From Nocardia seriolae NBRC 15557 (GTDB lineage Bacteria; Actinomycetota; Actinomycetes; Mycobacteriales; Mycobacteriaceae), in assembly GCF_007990715.1 (NCBI RefSeq), contig NZ_BJWY01000012.1, positions 1 through 64,000 on the forward strand: DNA of 64,000 nucleotides, in the 5' to 3' direction. The notes under the pieces were generated by a model that ran no database searches, was not told the DNA's origin, and saw only the letters and a program-made list of their open reading frames with translations. Position 1 is the stretch's first letter. Each line of letters begins with the position of its first letter. Below, in pieces: positions 1 through 9,489 of the stretch. The position numbers and the translations under genes are program-made.

Positions 1-67
1 AGTATTAACAGGAAATTGACAGCCTTCAACTGGAAATGTCTCGAGCTTCGTGTCGATGTAATTAGCT

Positions 68-988
68 ATGACCCCGATTCAGGCCCGCTCACCGCACGCC
101 CGGTGGACTTGGATCGCGGCCGGCAGTTTCGTCGCCGTGATCTCCCTGGCAGTCCTGGGCGCCCCGAGCGCCCTCGCCACCTCCCACGATCAGGTCGGTC
201 TAGACCAGGTTCCGGAGACCACGCCCGGCGCGACGGTCGTTGTTCCGCATCCCATTTCGGTCACCGCCATCGCCCAGCGGATGCAGGCCGCCATCCAGGC
301 CGCCTCGCCCGGCACCACGGTCGGCATCGACGTGGTGGACACCACCACGGGCACGGCCGTCGCGAGCCTCAATGCCGGGGAGCAGTTCTACACCGCCTCG
401 GTGGTGAAGCTGCTCATCGCGCTCGACGCCCTGAAAAGCCGCAACTGGCAACCGGCTCCGGAGACCGCCGACCGGATCGGCCAGATGCTCTCGGCCAGCG
501 ACGACGATATCGCCGACCTGATGTGGGACAACGGCGGCAACAACGCCATCATCGACCGGATGGTGGAGACCATCGGGCTGTCGAACACCACCGCCCCCGA
601 GGACACCGCCCAGTGGGGCGAAACCCTCACCACGCCAAGGGATGTGGTGTCGATCTTCCACTACATCACCACCACCGCCCCGGCCTCGGCGCGCGATCTG
701 ATCCTCGGCGCGCTGCACAACGCCGACCGCACCGCCGCCGACGGCACCGACCAGTACTTCGGTATCCCCGACGCCCTCACCGGCGCGAGCTGGGCCGTCA
801 AACAGGGCTGGATGGACCTGAACTCCTCGACCACCCTCGACACCACCGGACTGGTCAGCCCCGCCCCCGACCAGCCGTACCGCTACGCGGTGGTGGTGCT
901 GTCCACCCAGCCCGCGGGCACCGACTGGGCGGTGGCGGGCGCGGCCCTCACCTCCGGGGTGCAGCTGCTACACGCCGTGCTGCGGTAG
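68..988 (+). CDS. Secreted beta-lactamase-fold serine hydrolase
   Basis: The 306-residue protein starts with a basic stretch and a hydrophobic segment (about residues 13-38, ending ALAT), which fits a signal peptide or membrane anchor. The rest resembles the class A beta-lactamase/penicillin-binding fold. An SxxK motif (SVVK, Ser111 and Lys114) gives the nucleophile and general base, SDDD at about 144-147 sits where SDN is expected, and KQG at 245-247 replaces the KTG triad. No clear Glu166-type omega loop is visible, so beta-lactamase activity is doubtful. A role in cell-wall turnover, or as a non-hydrolytic homologue, is equally possible. The fold is seen from motifs; the substrate is unknown. 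No strong ribosome site precedes the ATG. Confidence 0.75.
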   Translation: MTPIQARSPHARWTWIAAGSFVAVISLAVLGAPSALATSHDQVGLDQVPETTPGATVVVPHPISVTAIAQRMQAAIQAASPGTTVGIDVVDTTTGTAVASLNAGEQFYTASVVKLLIALDALKSRNWQPAPETADRIGQMLSASDDDIADLMWDNGGNNAIIDRMVETIGLSNTTAPEDTAQWGETLTTPRDVVSIFHYITTTAPASARDLILGALHNADRTAADGTDQYFGIPDALTGASWAVKQGWMDLNSSTTLDTTGLVSPAPDQPYRYAVVVLSTQPAGTDWAVAGAALTSGVQLLHAVLR

Positions 989-1138
989 CCCGCGAACCGC
1001 CGAGGTAACCCGGACCCGGAGTCCGCCGCATGCGTCAGGAGGTGACGCCGCGCCCGATCCGGACGGCCGGGTTAAGGTCGGCCGTCGGTTTCGGCACTCG
1101 ATCCCGATTCGGTATCCGACCAGAGGAAGGAAGCCCGC

Positions 1139-2344
1139 GTGGTCGACTCGACGTCGCGCGCGGCCGCCACCCGGCCGGTGCGGCTGCGCGCCATCGCCCG
1201 CGAGTGGGGGCGCATCGGCTGCCTGGGCTTCGGCGGACCGCCCGCCCATATCACCATGCTGCGCGACCTGTGCGTGCGGCGGCGCGGGTGGATCGACGAG
1301 GCCGACTTCGAGGACCGGATCGCGGCCACCAATCTGCTGCCCGGTCCGGCCTCGACCCAGTTCGCCATCTACACGGCCTGGCGGCTGCGCGGCACGGCCG
1401 GGGCCCTCGTCGGCGGATGCTGTTTCATCGCACCGGGTCTGGCGCTGATCCTGGTGCTCGCGGCGGTGTTCCTGGCCGCCGACAGCCCCGGGTGGGTGCG
1501 CGGCGCGGCGGCCGGAGCGGGGGCGGCGGTCGCGGCCGTGGCCGTGCACGCCGCGACCGGAGTGATTCCCGCGAGCTGGGCCCGGGCCGGGGACGGCCGG
1601 GCCGCGCGGGCCCGCTGGATGGCCTATGCCGCAGTGGGTGTGGCGTCGAGCGCGGTGCTCGGGCCCTGGTTGGTCGCGGTGCTGATCGGCGCGGGACTGC
1701 TCGAGGTCGCGCTCCGGAGTGGCTCGGCGCGAGGCGAACTCGGCCCCGGCGGATCCGGGCGCGGGCGAGTGACGGCGTGGCCGGTGGCCGCGGGCACGGC
1801 GATGGCCACGGGTGGGCTGGGGGCACTGGCATGGGTGGCGTTCAAAGTGGGTGCGCTGTCCTACGGCGGCGGGTTCGTGATCATTCCGCTCATGCAGGCC
1901 GATGCCGTCGACCGCTACGGGTGGATGAGCGGCGCGCAGTTCCTCAATGCCGTTGCGCTGGGGCAGATCACGCCGGGTCCGGTGGTGCAGACGGTGGCGG
2001 TGGTCGGGTACGCGGCCGCGGGCCTGCCGGGCGGATTGCTGGCCGCCGCGGTCGCTTTCGCGCCGTCGTTCGCGTTCGTGCTCGCCGGTGGCCGCCACTT
2101 CGACCGGTTGCGGGCCGATCCGCGGGTGCAGGCGTTCTTCACCGGTGCGGGACCGGCGGTCATCGGGGCGATCGCCGGGTCGGCCATCCCGCTCGCCCAT
2201 GCGCTGCACCACCTCTGGCAGTTCGGGGTGCTGGCGGCGGCCGCGCTGTGGCTGCTGGCGGCGCGGCGCGGGGTGGTCAGCACGCTGCTCGGGGCCGGAC
2301 TGCTCGGCGTGCTCGCGGTGGCGGCGGGCTGGCCCGCCGGGTGA
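1139..2344 (+). CDS. chrA: Chromate efflux transporter, ChrA family
   Basis: This 401-residue integral membrane protein belongs to the CHR (chromate ion transporter) family. The N-terminal half has the family's GCLGFGGPPAHI segment followed by a WIDEADFEDR stretch and NLLPGPASTQ. The C-terminal half repeats the layout with KVGALSYGGGFVIIPLMQ and ALGQITPGPVVQT. Full-length two-domain ChrA proteins are usually about 400 residues, so it looks complete. The GTG start is chosen because AGGAAGGA lies just upstream. Such proteins export chromate in exchange for protons, but many actinobacterial members have no proven substrate. No regulator gene is adjacent. Confidence 0.88.
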   Translation: MVDSTSRAAATRPVRLRAIAREWGRIGCLGFGGPPAHITMLRDLCVRRRGWIDEADFEDRIAATNLLPGPASTQFAIYTAWRLRGTAGALVGGCCFIAPGLALILVLAAVFLAADSPGWVRGAAAGAGAAVAAVAVHAATGVIPASWARAGDGRAARARWMAYAAVGVASSAVLGPWLVAVLIGAGLLEVALRSGSARGELGPGGSGRGRVTAWPVAAGTAMATGGLGALAWVAFKVGALSYGGGFVIIPLMQADAVDRYGWMSGAQFLNAVALGQITPGPVVQTVAVVGYAAAGLPGGLLAAAVAFAPSFAFVLAGGRHFDRLRADPRVQAFFTGAGPAVIGAIAGSAIPLAHALHHLWQFGVLAAAALWLLAARRGVVSTLLGAGLLGVLAVAAGWPAG

Positions 2345-2347
2345 GAT

Positions 2348-2458
2348 TCAGACCGTGATGCCGAGCGCGCCCGCGACCGCGCGGGTGAGGTGGTCGGTGA
2401 CCTGCGCGGTAGTCCAGTTCCGGTGCTCGGTGAGGTCGTAGACCACGCTCGGCGGCGA
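2348..2458 (-). pseudogene. C-terminal remnant of an unidentified gene
   Basis: The minus strand here reads about 36 residues ending in a TGA at 2348-2350 (SPPSVVYDLTEHRNWTTAQ at its upstream end, AGALGITV at its end). The composition looks like a natural protein C-terminus. There is no start codon or upstream body: beyond about 2460 the plus strand carries the methyltransferase remnant instead. I read it as the 3' stub of a gene cut at a rearrangement point. I do not recognise the family. Confidence 0.35.
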
Positions 2459-2507
2459 CACCATCGCGCCCACCACCGGCATCCAGCACACCGTCGCCGA
2501 GGGCCTG

Positions 2508-3452
2508 GTGCGCGCCGGGTTCCTGATCCGGCGCGGCCACCGCTACCGGCTCACCCGCACCGGCCACGACGTCGGCAAGAACCGCGGCTTCGGGCGGGTC
2601 GCGGTGCGCGGCTGGGAGCCCACCTTCCGGCAGCTGTCGGCCAGCCCGCACCGCGAATACATCCCCGCCGCCACCGAACCCGGCGAGGTGGCCCGCGGCT
2701 GCACCGATATCGCGCGGCGGCGGCCGGAGATCTTCGAGGCCATCGGCCGGTCCATCGCGGCCGGAACGCCCGGCACCACCGTCGATCTCGGCTGCGCCGA
2801 CGCGGGCCGGGTGATGGCGCTGGCCGGGCTCGCCGGGCGGGAACGGTTCCTGGGCGTCGATATCGAGGACGGTGTGATCGCCGCCGCCACCGCCGAACTC
2901 ACCGCGCGCGGGCTCGGCGACCGCATCACCCTGCTGGCCCGATCGGTGCAGCCCGAGGTGCACCCGCCCGCCTGGCTGGCCACCGTCGACCGCGCGGCCG
3001 TCACCACCGCCATGTCGTTCTTCCTGCTGCACCAATTGGCCAGCGACGGCGCGGGTATCGCCGCGGTGCTGCGCGGCTGGATGGACTGGTTCCCCAACCT
3101 GCGGCGGCTGGTGATCGGCGACGGCTATCTGCTCGAGGCGCCGTCCTGGACGCAACAGCCGTGGTTCTCCCCCACCTACGAGATCTACCACGCGGTCACC
3201 GGGGTGCGGCTGTGGACGCGGCAGGAATACGAGCAGGCCTTCGCCGAACTGGGCTGGACGGCGCGCCGCCGCCTGGAGGACCACACCATGCTGGTGACCA
3301 GCCTGTGCACCGACGTGCTGCGCGGCGAACTCCAGCGCCTGGGCATACCCGCCACCTACGACCTCGCTGCGGCGGGCACCCACAGCTGGCCCTACTGGCG
3401 CGACCATCTGGCCGCCGCCTGGCCGGTGCTGGCCGCCGCGCTGGGTTCCTGA
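2508..3452 (+). CDS. Methyltransferase fragment fused to an Ag85-type esterase tail
   Basis: The open frame runs 314 codons but looks composite. Residues 1-40 are the end of a winged-helix segment (GFLIRRGHRYRLTRTGHD). About 60-275 form a SAM-dependent methyltransferase of the actinobacterial O-methyltransferase type, with motif I VDLGCADAGR and a following VDIED acid. From about residue 278 the sequence changes to LQRLGIPATYDLAAAGTHSWPYW, typical of the last helix and catalytic-His strand of Ag85/esterase-D-like hydrolases rather than of a methyltransferase. The true methyltransferase start is missing: the frame is closed upstream by a TAG near 2440, and no ribosome site precedes the GTG at 2508. 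It is probably non-functional. Confidence 0.55.
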   Translation: MRAGFLIRRGHRYRLTRTGHDVGKNRGFGRVAVRGWEPTFRQLSASPHREYIPAATEPGEVARGCTDIARRRPEIFEAIGRSIAAGTPGTTVDLGCADAGRVMALAGLAGRERFLGVDIEDGVIAAATAELTARGLGDRITLLARSVQPEVHPPAWLATVDRAAVTTAMSFFLLHQLASDGAGIAAVLRGWMDWFPNLRRLVIGDGYLLEAPSWTQQPWFSPTYEIYHAVTGVRLWTRQEYEQAFAELGWTARRRLEDHTMLVTSLCTDVLRGELQRLGIPATYDLAAAGTHSWPYWRDHLAAAWPVLAAALGS

Positions 3453-3485
3453 GTCGGAATCGCCGGGGAGAAGGGAAGTTTCAGC

Positions 3486-4174
3486 GTGCGAGTGTTGTTC
3501 GTCGCCACCCCGCTGATCGGCCACGCCTTCCCGATGCTGCCGCTGGCGCTGCACCTGCGGGCGACCGGGCACGAGGTGGTGCTCGCCTCGGGCGACGAGG
3601 TGGTCACCGTCCTGCGCGATCGACTGCCCACGGTGACCGTGGCCGACCCGATGAGCGCGCGGGTTCCCTAGCGCGCCTTGGCCTTGCATCCGATCGCGGT
3701 TCGCAATGCGATCCGGGGCAGCGCCGATCCCGCGGTCGCCGACCGGGTCTTCGATTCGGTGAACCGCGCGATGATGAGACGAGTCCTCGCGGTGGCCGAG
3801 CACTTCGCACCCGACCTCATCGTGCACGAGCCCTTCGCCGCAGCCGCGGCCATTGCCGCGGAACTGCTGAAAACGCCTGCGGTACTGCACAATGTCGGCC
3901 TCGATCACGGCGAACGGGTGTGCACCCGGCTGGCGGGGGGCCGAGGCCGAGGTGGCTGGCTCACCGCGCCGTGCGAGCGCCCGCGAATCTCGAGGCCCGC
4001 GGCTGCGGCCTGTCGGTCCCGCCGCACCGGATCACCGCCGCCGACATCACCCGCCTGATCACCGACCCGGACCTGGCCGCCGCGGCCCGGGCGGTCGCCG
4101 CCGAGATGGCGGCCATGCCGGGTCCGGGCGACATCGCCTCGCGGCTGGCGGATTTGGCACGCCACGGCTCGTGA
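3486..4174 (+). pseudogene. Broken MGT-type glycosyltransferase
   Basis: The gene begins at a GTG with a good upstream GAGAAGGGAAG and a classic N-terminal GT-B start (MRVLFVATPLIGHAFPMLPL, then HLRATGHEVVLASGDE). An in-frame TAG at 3669-3671 interrupts it. The same frame resumes as ALHPIAVRNAIRG and runs through a second Rossmann-like stretch to about 3940. The frame is then lost, and the family's C-terminal helix appears in another frame (PPHRITAADITRLITDPD, ending at 4174). The middle of the donor-binding domain is absent, so an internal deletion, one stop and one shift have inactivated it. Family members move sugars onto lipids, antibiotics or macrolides. Confidence 0.7.
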
Positions 4175-4231
4175 CGGCCCGGTTCCGGCGCGGTACGCTG
4201 CCCCGGGTCGGTTGACGTTGAAGGAGAGTTC

Positions 4232-4567
4232 GTGGGTAAAAAGAGCCGTCTTGCTTCGGGTTTCGGAGTGATGGCCGCAGGGGTGGCATTGCTGGTGGGG
4301 ACCGCTACCGGGGTGGCCGGGGCGGAGCGGGCGCTCACGGCGCAGGAACAGGCGTTCGTGAGTTACCTGCAGGCGCACGGTGAGCTACTGCAGGATCTGG
4401 ATCCGCAGCTCGCCGCCATCGATGTCGGCAAGGCCGACTGCAACGCGCTCGCCGCGGGCATCACCAAGGAGCAGCTGTCCGAGCAGCTTCCGGGTGGGGC
4501 GGCCGAGAAGGAGGAGGCCGTGCTGTTCCTCGACGCGGCCACGGCTCCGGGTAGCCTCTGCGGCTGA
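4232..4567 (+). CDS. Small secreted DUF732-like protein
   Basis: The 111-residue product has a clean signal peptide: basic MGKKSR, hydrophobic core to about residue 30, and AGA before the mature region. The mature part follows the DUF732 pattern common in mycobacteria and nocardiae, with an FVSYLQAHG helix, a central Cys in ADCNALAAG, and a terminal Cys in GSLCG. The two cysteines may pair. The GTG start is preceded by AAGGAGAG. Function is unknown for the family. It stands alone, between a dead glycosyltransferase and a strong terminator. Confidence 0.7.
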   Translation: MGKKSRLASGFGVMAAGVALLVGTATGVAGAERALTAQEQAFVSYLQAHGELLQDLDPQLAAIDVGKADCNALAAGITKEQLSEQLPGGAAEKEEAVLFLDAATAPGSLCG

Positions 4568-4586
4568 GCCACGGTCGTAGAAAGCT

Positions 4587-4624
4587 TGCGGGCGCTGCCG
4601 GATTCGGTGGCGCCCGCAGTTTTT
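4587..4624 (+). terminator. Intrinsic terminator
   Basis: A perfect 9-bp stem (TGCGGGCGC at 4587-4595 paired with GCGCCCGCA at 4610-4618) with a short inner CCG/CGG pairing is followed by G and five T residues. It lies 20 bases after the stop of the DUF732-like gene and is a textbook factor-independent terminator for it. Confidence 0.85.
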
Positions 4625-4769
4625 CCGAGCCGTGCGCCGCTATCTGGTTGCACAACTTGTTAATTGCATACCTTGCGGCATTCTTCAGCAAACCCCATAC
4701 CGCTCGGCCCGGGCGGGCGTAGCGTCACCGCACGCGAGGACCCGTCACGGCCGCAGGGAAGGAAAATCC

Positions 4770-5141
4770 ATGGCGGACTTGGAAGTTGCACTGAAGGACA
4801 TGATGATGCTGGACGGCGCGATCGGCGCCGCCGTCGTCGACTATGGCAGCGGTATGCCGCTCGGCATGCTGGGCGGTACGAAGAACCTCGATATGGAGAT
4901 CGCGGCCGCGGGCACCACCGAGGTGGTGCGCGCCAAACTCCGCACCATGGAACAGCTCGGCCTCAATGAGGAGATCGAGGACGTGCTGATGACGCTCAGC
5001 AGCCAGTACCACCTGGTGCGTCCGCTGCGCGGCCGGCGCTCCCGGGGTCTGTTCCTCTACGTCGCGCTCGATCGCGCGCGCGGCAATCTGGCGCTGGCCC
5101 GGCACCGGCTCAAGGACATCGAGGAGAGCCTCGAGGTCTGA
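4770..5141 (+). CDS. Roadblock/LC7-like small protein
   Basis: The 123-residue protein has the layout of bacterial Roadblock/LC7 proteins: a helix (LEVALKDMMML), a strand-turn-strand (IGAAVVDYGSGMPLGML), a central helix (MEIAAAGTTEVVRAKL), then strands around HLVRPL and GLFLYVALDR. Relatives pair with small GTPases or form signalling dimers in actinomycetes, but no GTPase gene is adjacent. The ATG at 4770 is chosen because AGGGAAGGA lies just upstream. The 140 bases before it are unusually AT-rich for the window and may hold a promoter, though no convincing -35/-10 pair stands out. Confidence 0.65.
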   Translation: MADLEVALKDMMMLDGAIGAAVVDYGSGMPLGMLGGTKNLDMEIAAAGTTEVVRAKLRTMEQLGLNEEIEDVLMTLSSQYHLVRPLRGRRSRGLFLYVALDRARGNLALARHRLKDIEESLEV

Positions 5142-5161
5142 CCTCGGGAATTTCCTTTCGC

Positions 5162-5320
5162 GACGGTGTCGTATTCGCGGCAGCCCACGTTCACCGAGGT
5201 TTCGACAAGCCGGAGAAGTTCGTGGCCTCCCGGACACTGGCCGAGCCGCTGCCCTGGCAGCACTCGATCCTGCTGTCCGGGGACGCGGTGGCGGCCACGC
5301 GGCGGTTGCCGACCGCGTGA
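5162..5320 (+). pseudogene. RibD C-terminal/DHFR-family remnant
   Basis: One frame reads about 50 residues ending at the TGA at 5318-5320, containing DKPEKFVASRTLAEPLPW followed by SILLSGD. This is the conserved KFVASRT...LLSGD block of RibD-C/dihydrofolate-reductase-like proteins. Neither the N-terminal nucleotide-binding part nor the C-terminal part is present. It is the interior of a gene left after deletion. The rest of 5142-5474 shows no other supportable gene. Confidence 0.5.
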
Positions 5321-5474
5321 GGCGGCGATGATCATCGGCCTGCCCATCGAGGTCGGCGACCTGCTCAGCCGCGTGGGCCGCATCATCGAAGCCGAAGCCG
5401 AAGCCGCCCACTGCGCGGCGGCGGCCCTCTCGCACAACACCGCCGAACGAGGTTTTCTGCTCATCCGCGCCGGA

Positions 5475-8400
5475 TCACTCGTCGGCGGCCGGTAGTCGCA
5501 GGCGGGAATTCAGCAGGGGGGCTATCTGAGCCGCGCGCTCGGCGTTCAGCATTCCGGTGTGCCATTCGTCGATCGAGATTCGGTCGATGCGGCCGGTGAT
5601 GTGAGGACGCCAGGTTTCGGTGAGGTGGTGGCGGCCGGGTTCGCGGGCCGCGGTGAACAGGACGGCGTCGCCGGAGTAGCGGCCCGGGGTGTACGGGAGC
5701 GGGCGGGAGAAGCTGTCCAGGACCCGCCGGATCTGTTGGGGGGTGAGGATTCCGGTGGCGGCGATGCGGTCGGTGAGCAGGGCGTAGAAGTCGTCGAGGT
5801 TGTCGATGTCGGGGATCTCGGTCAGGTCGAGGGCGTGCTGCCAGCCGGCGAGGATCCGGGTGACGGCTGTGGCCACGTCTTGCGGTGTGGGGTCGGGGGT
5901 TTCGGCGACTCCGGCTTCGGGGGTGGCGTCGACGATGGCCAGCAGGCCGACCGGGTGGCCGAGTTCCTGCAGGCGGACCGCCATGGCGTGGGCGATCTGG
6001 CCGCCGAGGGACCAGCCCAGCAGGTTGTAGGTGGTGCCGGGGAAACGGTCGAGAAGTTCGCGGACGTAGCGGTCGGCATAGGCGGCAATGGATTCCGGGC
6101 GGGTCTCGTCGGCGACGATGTGCGGGTCCTGGAGGCCGTACACCGGGCGGTCGGCGTCGAGGTGGGCCACCAGGGAGCCGTAGACCCAGGCCAGGCCGCC
6201 GCCGGGGTGGACGCAGAACAGGGGCGGGCGGGTTCCGGTGGAGCACAGCGGGGTCAGGACGCCCAGGGAGATGTCCATCGCACCGGGGCCGCGCTCCAGG
6301 ATTCGCGCGACCGCGGCGGGGGTGGCGTCGGAGAACAGCTGGCTGAATTGCAGTTGCCGTCCGGTGCGGGACCGAATCAAGGAGACGACTCGGACGGCGG
6401 TGAGGGAGTTTCCGCCCAGGGCGAAGAAGTCGTCGTCGGCTCCGACCCGGTCGGCCTCGAGGACCTCGGCGAAGATGTCGGCCACGAGTTGTTCGAGCTG
6501 GGTGGCCGGGGCCCGGAAGCGCCGGGGTGCCGGGTCGGGTTCGGGTAGCGCCCTGCGATCGACCTTGCCGGTGGCGGTCAGCGGAAGTTCACCGAGCACC
6601 CGGACCACATCCGGCACCAGGTAGCCCGGCAGGCGCTCGGCCAGGGTCCGGCGGATGGCCGCCGGATCGGCCGCGAATCCCGGTTCGGGGACCACGTAGC
6701 CGACCAAACGGGTTGCGGCACCGGTCTTCTCACCGTCGCTGACGGTCACCGCCGCCTGCTCGATGCCCGGGAGCTCGGTGAGCGCGGCCTCCACCTCACC
6801 CGGTTCGAGGCGCTGCCCGCGCACCTTCACCTGGAAGTCGGAGCGGCCGACGAACACCAGCGTGCCGGTGCCCCTTCCGGTTTCGTCGGTCGCCCACCGC
6901 ACCAGGTCCCCGGTGCGGTACAGCCGCTCCCCCGGCGCGCCGAACGGGTCGGCGATGAATCGTGCGGCGGTGAGCCCGGCGCGGCCCCGATATCCGCGTG
7001 CCACACCGGGTCCCGAGAGGTAGAGCTCGCCGACGACGCCGACCGGCACCGGTCGCAGGAAGGCGTCGAGCACCACCGCCGCGGTCCCCGCGATCGGCCC
7101 GCCGATCTCGATGGCGGCGTCGGGGGTCAGTTCCGCGCCGGTCGCCCAGATGGTCGCCTCGGCGGGGCCGTACAGGTTGTGGACACGGCGCAGGCCCGCG
7201 GCATCGGTGCCCGACCACTGCGTGACCAGGCGCTGCGGGCAGCGATCGCCGCCGGTGAGCACCACTCGAAGCTGTTCGAGCTCAGCCGGATCCAGGGTCA
7301 GCGCGACCGACGGGGTCAGGAAGGCGTGGGTGACGCGCCCGGCGCGCATCAGGTCGGTCAGGGGTTGCCCACCATAGACGTCGGCCGGGGCCACGACCAG
7401 CGTCGCGCCCGCCGAGACGGCCAGCAGCAGTTCCAACAGGGCCGCGTCGAAGGTGCGGGCGGCCACCGCCAGCACGCGGGAGTCGGGTTGCGGCGCGCTT
7501 CGGCCCCGGTGGTCGGCCACCAGCGCCGCCAGCCCGGCATGGGTGACCTCGACGCCCTTCGGCCGTCCGGTCGAACCCGAGGTGTACATGACATACGCGG
7601 TATTGCCGGTGTGCGGCACCGTATTCGGCTCGACACCGGAGCGAGCGCCGCCGTTCGACAGCGACGCGGCCTCCGGGCCACCCGGCACGGTCCACACCAC
7701 GTCCGAAGGCAACGCCGCGCGGCACCGATCCGTCGTAATACCCACGTGCACACCGGCATCGGCGCAGACGTAGCCGTTCCGGTCCGCAGGATGCGCCGGA
7801 TCCACCGAGACGAAGGCCGCGCCGGTCTTGGCGATGGCCCATACCGCCAGCACCCATTCGAAAGATCTCGGCAGGCCGATGGCGACCACCTGTTCGGGCC
7901 CGGCCCCGAGGCCGATCAGCTGCCGCGCCAGCCGGTTCGAGCGTTCGTCGAGCTCCCGGTAGGAGACCGCGCGGCCGCCGTCCACGACCGCGACGCCCTC
8001 GGGATTCGCGGCAACCGCGGCGGCCAGCAGGGCCGGGAGGGTTACGGCCGGGGCATCGGCGCGATCGGCACCACCCCATTCGTGAAGCACCCGCTCGCGC
8101 TCGCGCACGGACAGGATGTCGATGTCCCGGACCACCCTCGACGGGTCCTCGGCGACGGCGGTCAGCACCTTTCGCAGTCGCCGCGCCAGCCGCATGATCG
8201 TGGGCGGGTCGAAAAGGTCGGTGGCATAGCTCATTCCGACGGGGATCGCTCCGCGCTCGTCGGGTGTATCGGTGAGGGTCAGCGTCAGGTCGAAGCGCTC
8301 GACGCCGATGTCGGCCCCGGAGGTCGACACCGCGACGCCGGGCAGTTCGAGCCGCACCCGATCGAGATTGTGGAAGCCGAGCATCACCTGGAACAGCGGG

Positions 8401-9489
8401 TGGTGCGCCTGGCTGCGCGGCGGGTCCAGGGCCTCCACCACCTGTTCGAACGGAATCTCCGCGTGCGCGAAGGCATCCAGGTCCGTGCCGCGCACCCGGG
8501 CCAGCAGGTCCGCGAACGACAGCGACTCGTCCACCCGGGTGCGCAGCACGATGGTGTTGACGAACATGCCGACCAGATCGTCGAGCTGCGCCGACCCGCG
8601 CCCGGACACCGGGGTGCCGACCGCGATATCCGTACTGCCGGACAGTCGCGACAGCACGATGGCCAGGGCGGTGTGGAACACCATGAACACCGTGCACCCG
8701 TGGGTCTGCGCCACCCGTTGCAGGCCGGACACCACGGCCGGTTCGACGGTGAACGCGTAGGTCTCGCCCCGGTGCGAGGCCACCGCGGGGCGCGGGCGAT
8801 CGGCCGGGAGTTCGAGCGTCTCCGGCAGCTCCGCCAGCCGGTCGCGCCAGTACCGGAGCTGCTGCGACAGTGTCGATTCCGGGTCGTCCGCCGAGCCGAG
8901 CAGTTCGCGCTGCCACAGCGCGTAGTCCGCGTACTGCACCGGCAGTGGCGACCGATCCGGCTGCCGCCCACCACACCTGGCCGCATAGGCGGACGCCAGG
9001 TCCCGCGCCAGCGGAGCCATGGAGAACCCGTCGGCGTTGATGTGGTGCACCACCATCACCAGCACGAATTCCTCGGGCCCGACCGACAGCAGGCGTACCC
9101 GCAGCGGAATCCGTTCGGCCACATCGAATCCCGTCGACATCACATCGGCCACCGCGTCGGCGGTCTTGGGTTCGTCGACGACCCGGGGAGCCAGATCGAT
9201 GTCCACCGCATCGGCCAGCTCGGCGACCGGCACCACCACCTGATACGGCACCCCGTCGATATCCGGGTACCGGGTCCGCAGCACCTCGTGCCGGGACAGC
9301 ACGTCCATGATGGCCGCGGACAGGGCCTCGACATCGAGCGCGCCCGACAGCCGCAGCACCAGCGGAATGCTGTAGGACACCGATTCCGGGGCGAACCGGT
9401 TCACGAACCACATGCGCTGCTGCGCGAAGGACAGGGGCACCCGATCCGGGCGTGCCTTGGGCTCGAGCCGCGGTCGGCCGATCCTCGCG
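5475..9489 (-). other. NRPS module 7 and thioesterase
   Basis: An LCL condensation domain (HHINADGFS) is followed by an A domain with the same code as modules 2 and 5, a carrier (GGNSLTAVR) and, from about 6250 to the end, a type I thioesterase. The TE shows VHPGGG (oxyanion region), the nucleophile elbow GWSLGG, a likely acid in IVDATPE and a likely His in DEWHTGM. It should hydrolyse or cyclise the finished heptapeptide. Confidence 0.85.

Noticed and set aside
16..21. TTGACA resembling a -35 box before the serine hydrolase
   Set aside because: No acceptable -10 element lies 16-18 bases downstream.
968..2212. Minus-strand frame opposite chrA
   Set aside because: The opposite strand encodes clear ChrA motifs and a ribosome site; this frame is a shadow.
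2277..3908. Long minus-strand frame of 543 codons
   Set aside because: Antisense to recognisable methyltransferase and glycosyltransferase sequence and with shadow composition.
5328..5495. Short plus-strand frame MIIGLPIEVGDLLSRVG onward, overlapping the NRPS end
   Set aside because: No ribosome site, overlaps the NRPS stop, and has no recognisable features.
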